27,884 nt of DNA from JAABRU01 sp050180235 (lineage in GTDB: Bacteria > Desulfobacterota > Desulfobacteria > Desulfobacterales > Desulfococcaceae). Numbering within the stretch: the stretch's first letter is position 1; every line of letters begins with the position of its first letter. The stretch covers positions 1 to 27,884 of the forward strand of contig JBFXEJ010000091.1 in assembly GCA_050180235.1 (NCBI GenBank), written 5' to 3'. A program made the position numbers and the translations under genes. This document shows, in pieces, positions 1 through 5,249 of this stretch. The notes below the pieces were generated by a model. It saw only the letters and a program-made list of their open reading frames with translations, did no database searches and was not told the DNA's origin.

Positions 1-61
1 AAGTATGTTAGCCGACTGGCAGAAAGCGTATCAGGAACTGATCCATGAATCCTCTCATTGA
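1..61 (+). CDS. 3' end of an unidentified gene (partial)
   Basis: The second reading frame is open from the window edge to a TGA at 59-61 and encodes the last 19 residues (ending AYQELIHESSH). The next ATG, at 45, overlaps this end by 17 bases. That is the tight coupling typical of small toxin-antitoxin style operons. Too little is present to assign a family. Its position just upstream of other small cassette genes suggests it belongs to the same cassette. Confidence 0.4.
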   Translation, partial: SMLADWQKAYQELIHESSH

Positions 62-387
62 CGACTTAATCGAAATTCTGAAAAAACATTCGGCGGTGAA
101 AAGTGTCCGTATTGTCAATTATGATGATACAGACCCTAATTGTCGGAAATGCACACAGAGAGGTTGAAGATGGACATTGTATTGCTATAATAAACCCTGA
201 CGAAAGTTTACTCACGCAGGTAGTTGCAGGATGTGCATATACAGGTGATACGCTTAAAAACATTGTAAAAGGGAAGTGCGATTTAATGATTGAAATTTGG
301 ATTGACGTTTATAAGAAAGACGGAGTCAGTGAAATTTCCAGGTATCAATCAAGAAATATGGAACCAGCCAAATTCACTGTTAAATGA
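45..387 (+). pseudogene. Small hypothetical gene, probably frameshifted or fused remnant
   Basis: An ATG at 45 opens a frame (MNPLIDDLIEILKKHSAVKS...) that looks like the start of a small globular protein but stops at 165-167 after 40 codons. The +1 frame is open to a TGA at 385-387 and gives a plausible C-terminal part (..DGHCIAIINPDESLL..GKCDLMIEIWIDV..). It could start at a GTG at 103 or ATGs at 121/124, none with a convincing ribosome site. The overlap of two partial coding frames suggests one gene broken by a frameshift, or a deletion joining two unrelated ends. Alternatively the downstream frame is an independent 80-95 aa protein. Its stop overlaps the next ATG (384). Family not recognised. 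Confidence 0.35.
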
Positions 388-665
388 ATACAATTATTTC
401 GATGGAGCATCAGAATATGTTAAAAAATGAAAAGCTGCTTTCAAGAATAACATTTAATCCTATAGTAATGACAGGCAAGCCGACTATACGTGGCATGAGA
501 ATAACAGTTGAGCAACTCCTGTCAGCACTTGCAGGGGGGATAACGGAAAAGGAACTGACTGATGAATATCCGGAACTTGAAAAAGAGGATTTTCAGGCAG
601 TATTCGCATATGTAGCTGAACTGGTTAAAGAAGAACAGATATTTCCTTTCAGGATGTGTGCATGA
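384..665 (+). CDS. DUF433 family antitoxin-like protein
   Basis: This 93-aa protein has the DUF433 core: a short strand, then PIVMTGKPTIRGMRITVEQLL and a C-terminal helical DNA-binding part with DEYPELEKEDFQAVFAYV. DUF433 proteins are VapB-like, helix-turn-helix antitoxins commonly encoded just before a DUF5615 PIN-like toxin, and that is the arrangement here: the TGA at 663-665 overlaps the next ATG at 662. The first ATG (384) overlaps the previous stop. ATGs at 405 and 417 would give a protein closer to usual DUF433 length, so the true start is open. The inferred role is to neutralise the downstream nuclease-like protein and repress the operon. Confidence 0.8.
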   Translation: MNTIISMEHQNMLKNEKLLSRITFNPIVMTGKPTIRGMRITVEQLLSALAGGITEKELTDEYPELEKEDFQAVFAYVAELVKEEQIFPFRMCA

Positions 666-1048
666 ATTCATCCGGGCTTAAATTTCTGGTTGATGCCGGT
701 GTCAGCAAAAAGGTTGAAGAATATCTGAAGATACAGGGATATGAAACCAAAAATGTGAGAGATATTGATACCCGAATGCCGGATGAGGATATAATCCGTC
801 TTGCCGTGTCGGAACACCGAATGGTCATAACAATGGATAAGGATTTCGGAGAACTGGTCTGGCATTACGATATGGAACATTGCGGAGTATTGCTTTTACG
901 CATGGAAAATGCAGCGGCAGCAGAAAAACTGGAGGTGATAACATTTATTTTATCAAATTATTCCGATAAGATAAAAGATAATTTCTGTGTATATCAGAAT
1001 AACAGATTCAGAATCAGAATCAGAAAAACTGTAAAAAGAGTGGGATAA
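662..1048 (+). CDS. DUF5615 family PIN-like toxin
   Basis: This protein of about 128 aa begins NSSGLKFLVDAGVSKKVEEYL, the DUF5615 start where an early acidic residue (here D in LVDAGV) sits at the PIN-like active site. It continues with MPDEDIIRLAVSEHRMVITMDKDFGELV, which supplies the further conserved acidic residues (DxDFG type). DUF5615 proteins are Mut7-C/PIN-like predicted RNases paired with DUF433 antitoxins. The start at 662 (ATGA overlap with the upstream stop) is preferred; an in-frame ATG at 656 is also possible. The C-terminus (NRFRIRIRKTVKRVG) is basic. An attC-like site follows within 6 bp, so this pair forms the end of one integron cassette. Confidence 0.8.
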   Translation: MNSSGLKFLVDAGVSKKVEEYLKIQGYETKNVRDIDTRMPDEDIIRLAVSEHRMVITMDKDFGELVWHYDMEHCGVLLLRMENAAAAEKLEVITFILSNYSDKIKDNFCVYQNNRFRIRIRKTVKRVG

Positions 1049-1053
1049 ACAGT

Positions 1054-1113
1054 GTATAACCAGGCGTTCCACCGGACAGCCCTATCGGACTGCCGGTGAA
1101 CTCTTTGTTATGC
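1054..1113 (+). other. attC integron recombination site 1
   Basis: The 60-bp imperfect palindrome starts with GTATAAC (R'') and ends with GTTATGC (R'), which are complementary except for one G-T pair. Between them CAGGCGTTCCACCGGACAG pairs with CTGCCGGTGAACTCTTT, leaving unpaired extra bases on one arm, as in real attC sites. It lies directly after the DUF5615 stop and points the same way as the gene. By the known G/TT cleavage in R', the next cassette would begin at 1108. Confidence 0.85.
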
Positions 1114-1185
1114 CGATTCACCGATACAAATGCACGCTTTTTCAAAGGCGTACAACCGTTATATCCGATAACATACTGATAAAAA

Positions 1186-1614
1186 ATGAAAGTCGTTTTT
1201 GACACAAATATTTTTGTTTCCGCTCTCAAATCAAACAAGGGAGCTTCGTATGCTGTAATATCGCAGCTTCCTTCTGATCAGTTTCAGATTGTTGTGAGCA
1301 TTCCTTTGTACACCGAATATCAGGATGTTCTCACAAGACCGGAACACATAGGCGAAGCAGGCACAGCGGAAGAAATTTTTGCATTTCTGCGTTACATTTG
1401 CAGTATAGCCCGCAGACAGCCGATTTTCTTTCTCTGGCGTCCGTGGCTCAGTGACCTGAAAGACGACATGGTTCTGGAAGCTGCGGTTGCCTCACACAGC
1501 CGTTATATAGTCACTCATAATCTCAGAGATTTCAGAGGAGTTGAAAAACATTTCGGCATCACACCGGTAACTCCCGGAAAATTTCTGAACATAATAAGGA
1601 ATAATCTGTCATGA
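1186..1614 (+). CDS. PIN-domain toxin of a type II toxin-antitoxin pair (COG1569-like)
   Basis: This 142-aa protein opens with MKVVFDTNIFVSAL, the first PIN acidic motif (D6). YTEYQDVLTRPEH then supplies the conserved Glu, LSDLKDDMVLEAAVAS the second Asp pair, and YIVTHNLRDFRG the last acidic position. This matches the 'putative toxin-antitoxin system toxin component, PIN family', predicted Mg-dependent RNases acting on RNA in the cytoplasm. Toxin precedes antitoxin, and the TGA at 1612-1614 overlaps the next ATG at 1611. The pair fills one integron cassette (1108-1953). Confidence 0.85.
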   Translation: MKVVFDTNIFVSALKSNKGASYAVISQLPSDQFQIVVSIPLYTEYQDVLTRPEHIGEAGTAEEIFAFLRYICSIARRQPIFFLWRPWLSDLKDDMVLEAAVASHSRYIVTHNLRDFRGVEKHFGITPVTPGKFLNIIRNNLS

Positions 1615-1847
1615 GTCTGATCACAGTGGAACTGCCGAAATCTCTGCACATGAAAATCACCGAACTGTCGGAAGCCGAAGGTATATCGGCAACCCAGTTT
1701 CTTGTTCTTGCCGCTGCCGAAAAAATGTCCGCCATACTGACCGAAAATTATCTGGAAGAAGAAGCCCGGAAAGGAAGGCGTGAAGATTTTGAAAAGGTTA
1801 TGAAAGCCGTTCCCTGTGTTGAACCTGATGAACATGACCGTATCTGA
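1611..1847 (+). CDS. Ribbon-helix-helix (HicB/CopG-like) antitoxin
   Basis: This 78-aa protein starts SLITVELPKSLHMKITELSEAEGISATQFLVLAAAEKM. That is a ribbon-helix-helix fold: a short beta strand followed by two helices that dimerise to bind DNA. The acidic C-terminal tail (EEEARKGRREDFEKVM..EPDEHDRI) is the likely toxin-neutralising segment. NCBI-style annotation for this type is 'toxin-antitoxin system HicB family antitoxin', although the partner here is a PIN toxin, not HicA. Its ATG overlaps the toxin stop, so translation is probably coupled. An attC-like site starts 16 bp after the stop. Confidence 0.82.
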   Translation: MSLITVELPKSLHMKITELSEAEGISATQFLVLAAAEKMSAILTENYLEEEARKGRREDFEKVMKAVPCVEPDEHDRI

Positions 1848-1862
1848 TAAAACACAAAAACG

Positions 1863-1959
1863 GCATAACCCGGCGCTCCAGCGGACAAAATGGGCGGCGC
1901 ATTTGTTTCAGATTTCAAGTAAGTGAACGCCTATTTTGCAGCTGAGCTTTGCGTTGTGC
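1863..1959 (+). other. attC integron recombination site 2 (long form)
   Basis: GCATAAC at 1863 (R'') and GTTGTGC at 1953 (R') are complementary with one wobble position. Inside, GCTCCAGCGGACAAAATGGGCG (about 1874-1895) pairs with CGCCTATTTTGCAGCTGAGC (about 1928-1947), leaving a few unpaired bases on one arm, and encloses a longer variable end than site 1. At 97 bp it is within the size range of chromosomal-integron sites. It lies just after the antitoxin and in the same orientation. Confidence 0.82.
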
Positions 1960-1997
1960 GTAAAAAAAATCAAAAAAATAAATTATGAAAAAAATAC

Positions 1998-2038
1998 TTG
2001 ACATTAAGTTTAGGCAATTATATATTAGCGTATGCTAA
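1998..2038 (+). promoter_or_regulatory. Sigma-70 type promoter with ArsR-type operator
   Basis: TTGACA at 1998-2003 and TATATT at 2021-2026 are 17 bp apart, a near-consensus promoter. Overlapping and just past the -10 lies TTAGC-GTAT-GCTAA (2025-2038), a short perfect inverted repeat. It sits where an ArsR/SmtB dimer would block transcription start. It is immediately upstream of the ArsR-family gene and inside the cassette, so this cassette carries its own regulated promoter. The operator role is inferred from position and symmetry. Confidence 0.75.
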
Positions 2039-2062
2039 CAAACTAAAATGGAAGGTGAAGAT

Positions 2063-2389
2063 GTGAAGGAATCAGCAGAGTTATTTAAGCTTCTTTCGGT
2101 TGACAAAAGAATAGAGATTATTGAACTGCTAAAGAAAGAGCCTATGAACGTTAATGCTTTAGCTGATACGTTGGGGATAACACAATCAGCAGTGTCCCAA
2201 CATTTGAGGGTACTCAAAGGTGCCGGCTTTGTGAAGGACGAAAGGCAAGGCTACTGGATTTATTATTCTTTGAATAAAGATACCCTTGAAAAATGCCGTC
2301 AAAGACTCAATCGTATTTGCACTTGTGGTTGTTTAGGCGGACAGGCAGGTCTGATAAGAATAAACAAGGAAGTTTCAAAAACAAAATAA
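2063..2389 (+). CDS. ArsR/SmtB family metal-responsive repressor
   Basis: This winged helix-turn-helix protein of about 108 aa contains LFKLLSVDKRIEIIELL, the recognition region ALADTLGITQSAVSQHLRVLKGAGFV and the wing DERQGYWIYYSL. The C-terminal RICTCGCLGG carries three clustered cysteines, probably the metal site. These proteins repress their own operon until a metal or metalloid binds. The start chosen is GTG at 2063, because GGAAGGTG (2050-2057) sits at ribosome-site distance before it. The ATG at 2048 would add five residues but has no ribosome site and lies very close to the predicted transcription start. It heads a three-gene cassette operon and presumably controls the Cys-rich peptide and membrane protein downstream. 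The metal is unknown. Confidence 0.88.
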   Translation: MKESAELFKLLSVDKRIEIIELLKKEPMNVNALADTLGITQSAVSQHLRVLKGAGFVKDERQGYWIYYSLNKDTLEKCRQRLNRICTCGCLGGQAGLIRINKEVSKTK

Positions 2390-2455
2390 GGAATTTTTTT
2401 TGCCCTTACATATAAGTAATTAAGCAAGAACTTAAACAGAAAGGAGGTGATAACA

Positions 2456-2614
2456 ATGGCAAACGGCACCAAAGAGACCAAGGAACAGCCCGAAGAAAAG
2501 AAGACCGAAGTTAAGAGCGAGGCAAAGAGTTCCTGTGAGTGTGGTTGCATTCCGCCTATGGAGGCAAAGAGTTCCTGTGGGTGTGGTTGCATTCCGCCTA
2601 TGAAGACGAAATAG
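2456..2614 (+). CDS. Small Cys-rich duplicated peptide, metallothionein-like (52 aa)
   Basis: ATG at 2456 follows an excellent ribosome site (AAGGAGGTGAT). The gene encodes 52 residues: a charged Lys/Glu-rich N-terminal half (ANGTKETKEQPEEKKTEVK), then two copies of EAKSSC-x-CGCIPPM and a KTK tail. The eight clustered Cys (C-x-C-x-C spacing in each copy, with no hydrophobic segment or signal peptide) suggest a cytoplasmic soft-metal binder or metal sink/chaperone. The two copies come from a 42-bp direct duplication with a single mismatch. It lies between an ArsR-type repressor that also ends in a CxCxC cluster and a CopD-like membrane protein, which supports a metal role. No known family is recognised, so the function is inference. 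Confidence 0.75.
   Translation: MANGTKETKEQPEEKKTEVKSEAKSSCECGCIPPMEAKSSCGCGCIPPMKTK
2519..2602 (+). repeat. 42-bp tandem duplication inside the Cys-rich peptide gene
   Basis: 2519-2560 and 2561-2602 are direct copies of 42 bp (14 codons), identical except for an A/G difference that changes one residue between the cysteines (Glu in copy 1, Gly in copy 2). The reading frame is preserved. The near identity suggests a recent in-frame duplication that doubled the metal-binding module. Confidence 0.92.
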
Positions 2615-2627
2615 GCAATTTTCATGA

Positions 2628-2657
2628 GGGGCAGATTGGATGAAACCAAACTGCCCC
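2628..2657 (+). promoter_or_regulatory. Intercistronic hairpin, possible partial terminator
   Basis: GGGGCAG (2628-2634) pairs with CTGCCCC (2651-2657), and TTGG/CCAA extends the stem inside, leaving a six-base loop. The stem is followed by TACTTTTG, a weak U tract. It lies between the Cys-rich peptide stop and the CopD-like start. It could lower expression of the membrane protein relative to the peptide or protect the upstream mRNA end. Confidence 0.5.
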
Positions 2658-2686
2658 TACTTTTGAAAAATCAAATGGAGGATAAC

Positions 2687-3166
2687 ATGAAAGAGGTAAT
2701 ATTGGCGTTATGTTATTGGCTTCATCTCATCGCAACAGTTGTATGGATCGGAGGAATATTTTTTATCCTTTTTATTACTATTCCATCTGCCAAACAAGTT
2801 TTAGGTGCTGAGGCGGGCAAACTGATGGGTGAAATTTCGAAGAGATTTACTCCCATAGCGAACTATAGTATAATTCTTTTGGTTGCTACAGGGGTTGTAT
2901 TAACCGCCGTTAGTAAGCAGTTTTCAGGAATCGGCAATTTCGATAATAATTGGTCTTCAGGTTTAATCGGGAAGCATGTTTTTGTGTTCGGAATGGTCGC
3001 TATCCATTTTTATAGAGGCTTGGTATTAGCTCCCAAGATTGCACGAACAGAACCTGCTTCCGAAAAAGTGTCTTTACAGAAATTGTCGTTGAATTTGGTC
3101 AAAGTGAATTTTTGTTTGGGGCTGATTGTTTTGCTGTTCAGCGGAATAATATCGGTTCTGAAATAA
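2687..3166 (+). CDS. CopD-like / DUF4149-type integral membrane protein
   Basis: This 159-aa protein has four predicted membrane helices: LALCYWLHLIATVVWIGGIFFILF, YSIILLVATGVVLTAV, a segment around GKHVFVFGMVAIHFYRGLVL, and FCLGLIVLLFSGIISVL. The HLIATVVWIGG motif and the later membrane His residues (KHVF, AIHFYRG) are typical of CopD-like copper-resistance and related four-helix proteins. The start at 2687 follows TGGAGG at good spacing; a longer frame from 2624 runs through the upstream hairpin and is unlikely. As the last gene of the metal cassette it probably acts in the inner membrane in metal handling or export, but substrate and direction cannot be read from sequence. Confidence 0.75.
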   Translation: MKEVILALCYWLHLIATVVWIGGIFFILFITIPSAKQVLGAEAGKLMGEISKRFTPIANYSIILLVATGVVLTAVSKQFSGIGNFDNNWSSGLIGKHVFVFGMVAIHFYRGLVLAPKIARTEPASEKVSLQKLSLNLVKVNFCLGLIVLLFSGIISVLK

Positions 3167-3183
3167 AAATGTATAAAAGCCCC

Positions 3184-3252
3184 GCACAACAAGGTGCCGC
3201 ACTGGATGGCTATTCCGTTGCGCTCCATAGCCACCAGTGAGCTTTGTCGTGC
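3184..3252 (+). other. attC-like site 3 (degenerate R')
   Basis: GCACAAC (3184-3190) and GTCGTGC (3246-3252) bracket a palindrome in which GCACTGGATGGCTAT pairs with ATAGCCACCAGTG, with extra unpaired bases on one arm. The normally invariant GTT of R' is GTC here, so the site may be inactive or weak. It begins 17 bp after the CopD-like stop, in the same orientation as the other sites. Confidence 0.72.
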
Positions 3253-3278
3253 CTCTTGAAATCGGGTGTTTCAATTCC

Positions 3279-3336
3279 GCACAACCAAACGCTCAACCGG
3301 ACAGGGCTCGCCCTGCCGGTTAGCTCGGTGTTATGC
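3279..3336 (+). other. attC integron recombination site 4
   Basis: GCACAAC (3279-3285) and GTTATGC (3330-3336) flank CGCTCAACCGGACAGGGC, which pairs with GCCCTGCCGGTTAGCTCG. It has a compact stem with an unpaired base in one arm. The layout closely resembles short attC sites such as those of aadA cassettes. It lies only 26 bp after site 3, leaving a cassette-sized unit of 84 bp (3247-3330) with no gene. Confidence 0.85.
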
Positions 3337-3366
3337 CCCCTGAAAAATAAAGATGATTGAGAAAAG

Positions 3367-3536
3367 ATGAAACCTGTCTTTGCTGACACATCGGCACTGA
3401 TAGTTATCGGTAATAAGCGGGATGTTTTCATTGTAAGGCAGCAGGCTACGGCAGAATCGAATTTATAGAAAAGCTGCAAAGAGAGAATAAAGAAATTTTT
3501 AATTATGATGAAGATGAAATTGAAGAAATTTTTTAA
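3367..3536 (+). pseudogene. VapC-type PIN toxin remnant at the end of the array
   Basis: ATG at 3367 opens MKPVFADTSALIVIGNKRDVF, the typical N-terminus of a VapC PIN toxin including the first catalytic Asp (ADTSALI). The frame diverges and stops at 3466-3468 after 33 codons. A different frame continues as GYGRIEFIEKLQREN..NYDEDEIEEIF to a TAA at 3534-3536, which looks like the end of another small gene. An internal deletion joining two gene ends would explain this. No attC closes this cassette. Confidence 0.6.
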
Positions 3537-3727
3537 GACAATAAAAAAATACCATGATAACAGTAAGCAACACCACACCCATAATATAATTCCTGCCAAA
3601 TATCCGGAAAAAATCATCAGAGGGGAGATCACTGTTTCCATCTTTCCTGAGATAATGGTAATTCTGTCCATGACAGCCATTATTGCCCTGGTGATTGTGC
3701 TGCTGACCTGAACCATCTGATCCGGTT
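3537..3727. other. Spacer without a convincing gene
   Basis: This AT-rich stretch lies between the decayed cassette and the convergent regulator gene. Both strands have short open frames with hydrophobic segments (for example a possible single-helix protein on the minus strand, in either of two frames, directly after the regulator stop). None has a ribosome site or recognisable family, and the frames conflict. It is probably the broken junction between the cassette array and the older chromosome. Confidence 0.4.
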
Positions 3728-5083
3728 CTACTCCGCAATATGATAGCGCCGCAGTTTCCGCCAAAGGGAAACCCGGTCTATGCCAAGTATTTCCGCTGCT
3801 TTGCTTTTGTTGTTCTCTGTTTTATGAAGAACCCAGCGGATATATTCCATTTCATTTTCCTCCAAAGTCAGAAACTGGCCGGGTCTTTCAGGTTTAATCC
3901 GGAATGCCATCTGCTGAACATCAGGCGGAAGATGGGATAATGTAATCTCTGTTCCCTGCGCAAGTGCCACAGCCCGTTCAATGATGTTCTCCAGTTCCCT
4001 GATATTTCCGGGAAATTCATAATTGACAAGAAGATTCATGACATCTTCTGAAATTCTTTCAACATTTTTTGACCGGGATTGTGAAAATTTTGCAAAAAAA
4101 TGCTGGCACAGAAGCGGAATGTCCTCTTTTCTTTCAGACAAAGGCGGAACATGCAGGGTGATGACATTCAGGCGGTAGTAAAGGTCCTGGCGGAATGAAC
4201 CGTCTTCGACTTCGTATTTCAAATCTTTGTTGGTTGCTGCCAGAATGCGGATATTGACCGGAATTTCCTCTGTCCCCCCGACGCGCATCAGGGTTCTTTC
4301 CTGAATCACCCGCAGCAGTTTCACCTGCATGGAAAGGGGCATATCTCCGATTTCATCCAGCAGAACTGTTCCGCCGTGGGCTGTTTCCAGCAGCCCTTTT
4401 TTGATGCCGCGTGCTCCCGTAAAAGCCTCTTTTTCATGACCGAAAAGCTCATTTGTGAGCAGTTCCTCACTGAAAGCGCCGCAGTTGACGGCAAGAAAGC
4501 GTTTTTCAGATCGCTGGCTCAGATGATGGATGGTTTTTGCAACAAGTTCCTTGCCCGTGCCGGTTTCTCCCAAAATCAGCACATTGCAATCCGCAGGTGC
4601 AATCTGGGTGATGGTCTTTTTCAGAGATTCTGTCTTTGGGCTGTTTCCTATAATCAGCGGAATTTCCTGCTTATCCCTGACCTGACGCCTGAGTTCGGCA
4701 ACTTCCCGGCGCAGTGATTTTTTTTCCAGGGCCTGACGCACCAGAATACGGACTTCATCAATATTGTAGGGCTTGGGAATATAATGATATGCCCCTTTCT
4801 GCATGGCTTTCACAGCCGTATCCACAGAGGCATATCCTGTAAGCACAATCACTTCTGTGTTTGGATAAAGTTCTTTGGCGTTTTCAAGAACCTCAATTCC
4901 GTCCATTCCCTGCATCCGAAGGTCGGTCATAACCAGATCAAATTCATTTTTCTTCAGCTCTGCCAGAGCCTGTGCGCCGTTTTCCGCACAGACAGTGTCA
5001 TAACCTTCTTTGCGAAGCACATACTCCAGATTTTCCCTGGCAATCTGCTCATCATCTGCTATCAGGATTTTTGCCCGTTCCAT
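3728..5083 (-). CDS. NtrC/AtoC-family sigma-54 response regulator with altered GAFTGA
   Basis: This 451-aa protein has three domains. The receiver (about 1-120) has DD at 10-11, phospho-acceptor D54 (MTDLRM), T82 and K104. The AAA+ domain (about 143-375) has Walker A GETGTGKE (172-179), Walker B LLDEIGD and the arginine-finger segment FRQDLYYRL. The C-terminal Fis-type helix-turn-helix reads NKSKAAEILGIDRVSLWRKLRRY. The sigma-54-contacting L1 loop reads EAFTGA instead of GAFTGA (E219, codon GAG). ATG at 5083 follows AGGAGAG. No histidine kinase is adjacent, so its partner is unknown. A changed first residue of the loop may weaken or alter sigma-54 contact, although the rest of the ATPase machinery is intact. 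Confidence 0.95.
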   Translation of the reverse strand: MERAKILIADDEQIARENLEYVLRKEGYDTVCAENGAQALAELKKNEFDLVMTDLRMQGMDGIEVLENAKELYPNTEVIVLTGYASVDTAVKAMQKGAYHYIPKPYNIDEVRILVRQALEKKSLRREVAELRRQVRDKQEIPLIIGNSPKTESLKKTITQIAPADCNVLILGETGTGKELVAKTIHHLSQRSEKRFLAVNCGAFSEELLTNELFGHEKEAFTGARGIKKGLLETAHGGTVLLDEIGDMPLSMQVKLLRVIQERTLMRVGGTEEIPVNIRILAATNKDLKYEVEDGSFRQDLYYRLNVITLHVPPLSERKEDIPLLCQHFFAKFSQSRSKNVERISEDVMNLLVNYEFPGNIRELENIIERAVALAQGTEITLSHLPPDVQQMAFRIKPERPGQFLTLEENEMEYIRWVLHKTENNKSKAAEILGIDRVSLWRKLRRYHIAE

Positions 5084-5132
5084 TCGGATTCTCTCCTGCG
5101 GGATTTACTTTCTGACCGCTTAATCTTTTTTA

Positions 5133-5219
5133 GTTGATTTCTGAAAATAACTATCCCATTTCAGGGCACAAGCCGGAAGCCTGTACTGCTTTTCCGGGAT
5201 ATTCTTTTCCGGAAATCAC
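5133..5219 (+). repeat. Dispersed inverted-repeat element R1, copy A
   Basis: The left end GTTGATTTCTGAAAATAA and right end TTCTTTTCCGGAAATCAC are imperfect inverted repeats of each other, enclosing CACAAGCCGGAAGCCTGT. The same design recurs at 6350, 7011 and (inverted) 11547. There is no coding capacity, so it is a MITE- or REP-like element in the spacer upstream of the regulator gene at 3728-5083. Confidence 0.8.
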
Positions 5220-5249
5220 TTTAACGTGAGTTCAGAATAATAAATTCTG

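Noticed and set aside
2299..2649. Minus-strand open frame with repeated IGGMQPHPQELFAS peptide
   Set aside because: The peptide repeat is the antisense reading of the 42-bp duplication in the Cys-rich gene, which has the strong ribosome site and operon context.
3184..3252. Simple Rho-independent terminator after the CopD-like gene
   Set aside because: There is a strong hairpin but no T run follows. The ends and unpaired bases fit an attC-like site better, though it may also end transcription.
3210..3764. Minus-strand open frame of 184 codons with hydrophobic segments
   Set aside because: It overlaps attC sites, the VapC remnant and the end of the regulator gene. It has no ribosome site, and the hydrophobicity comes from AT-rich antisense DNA.
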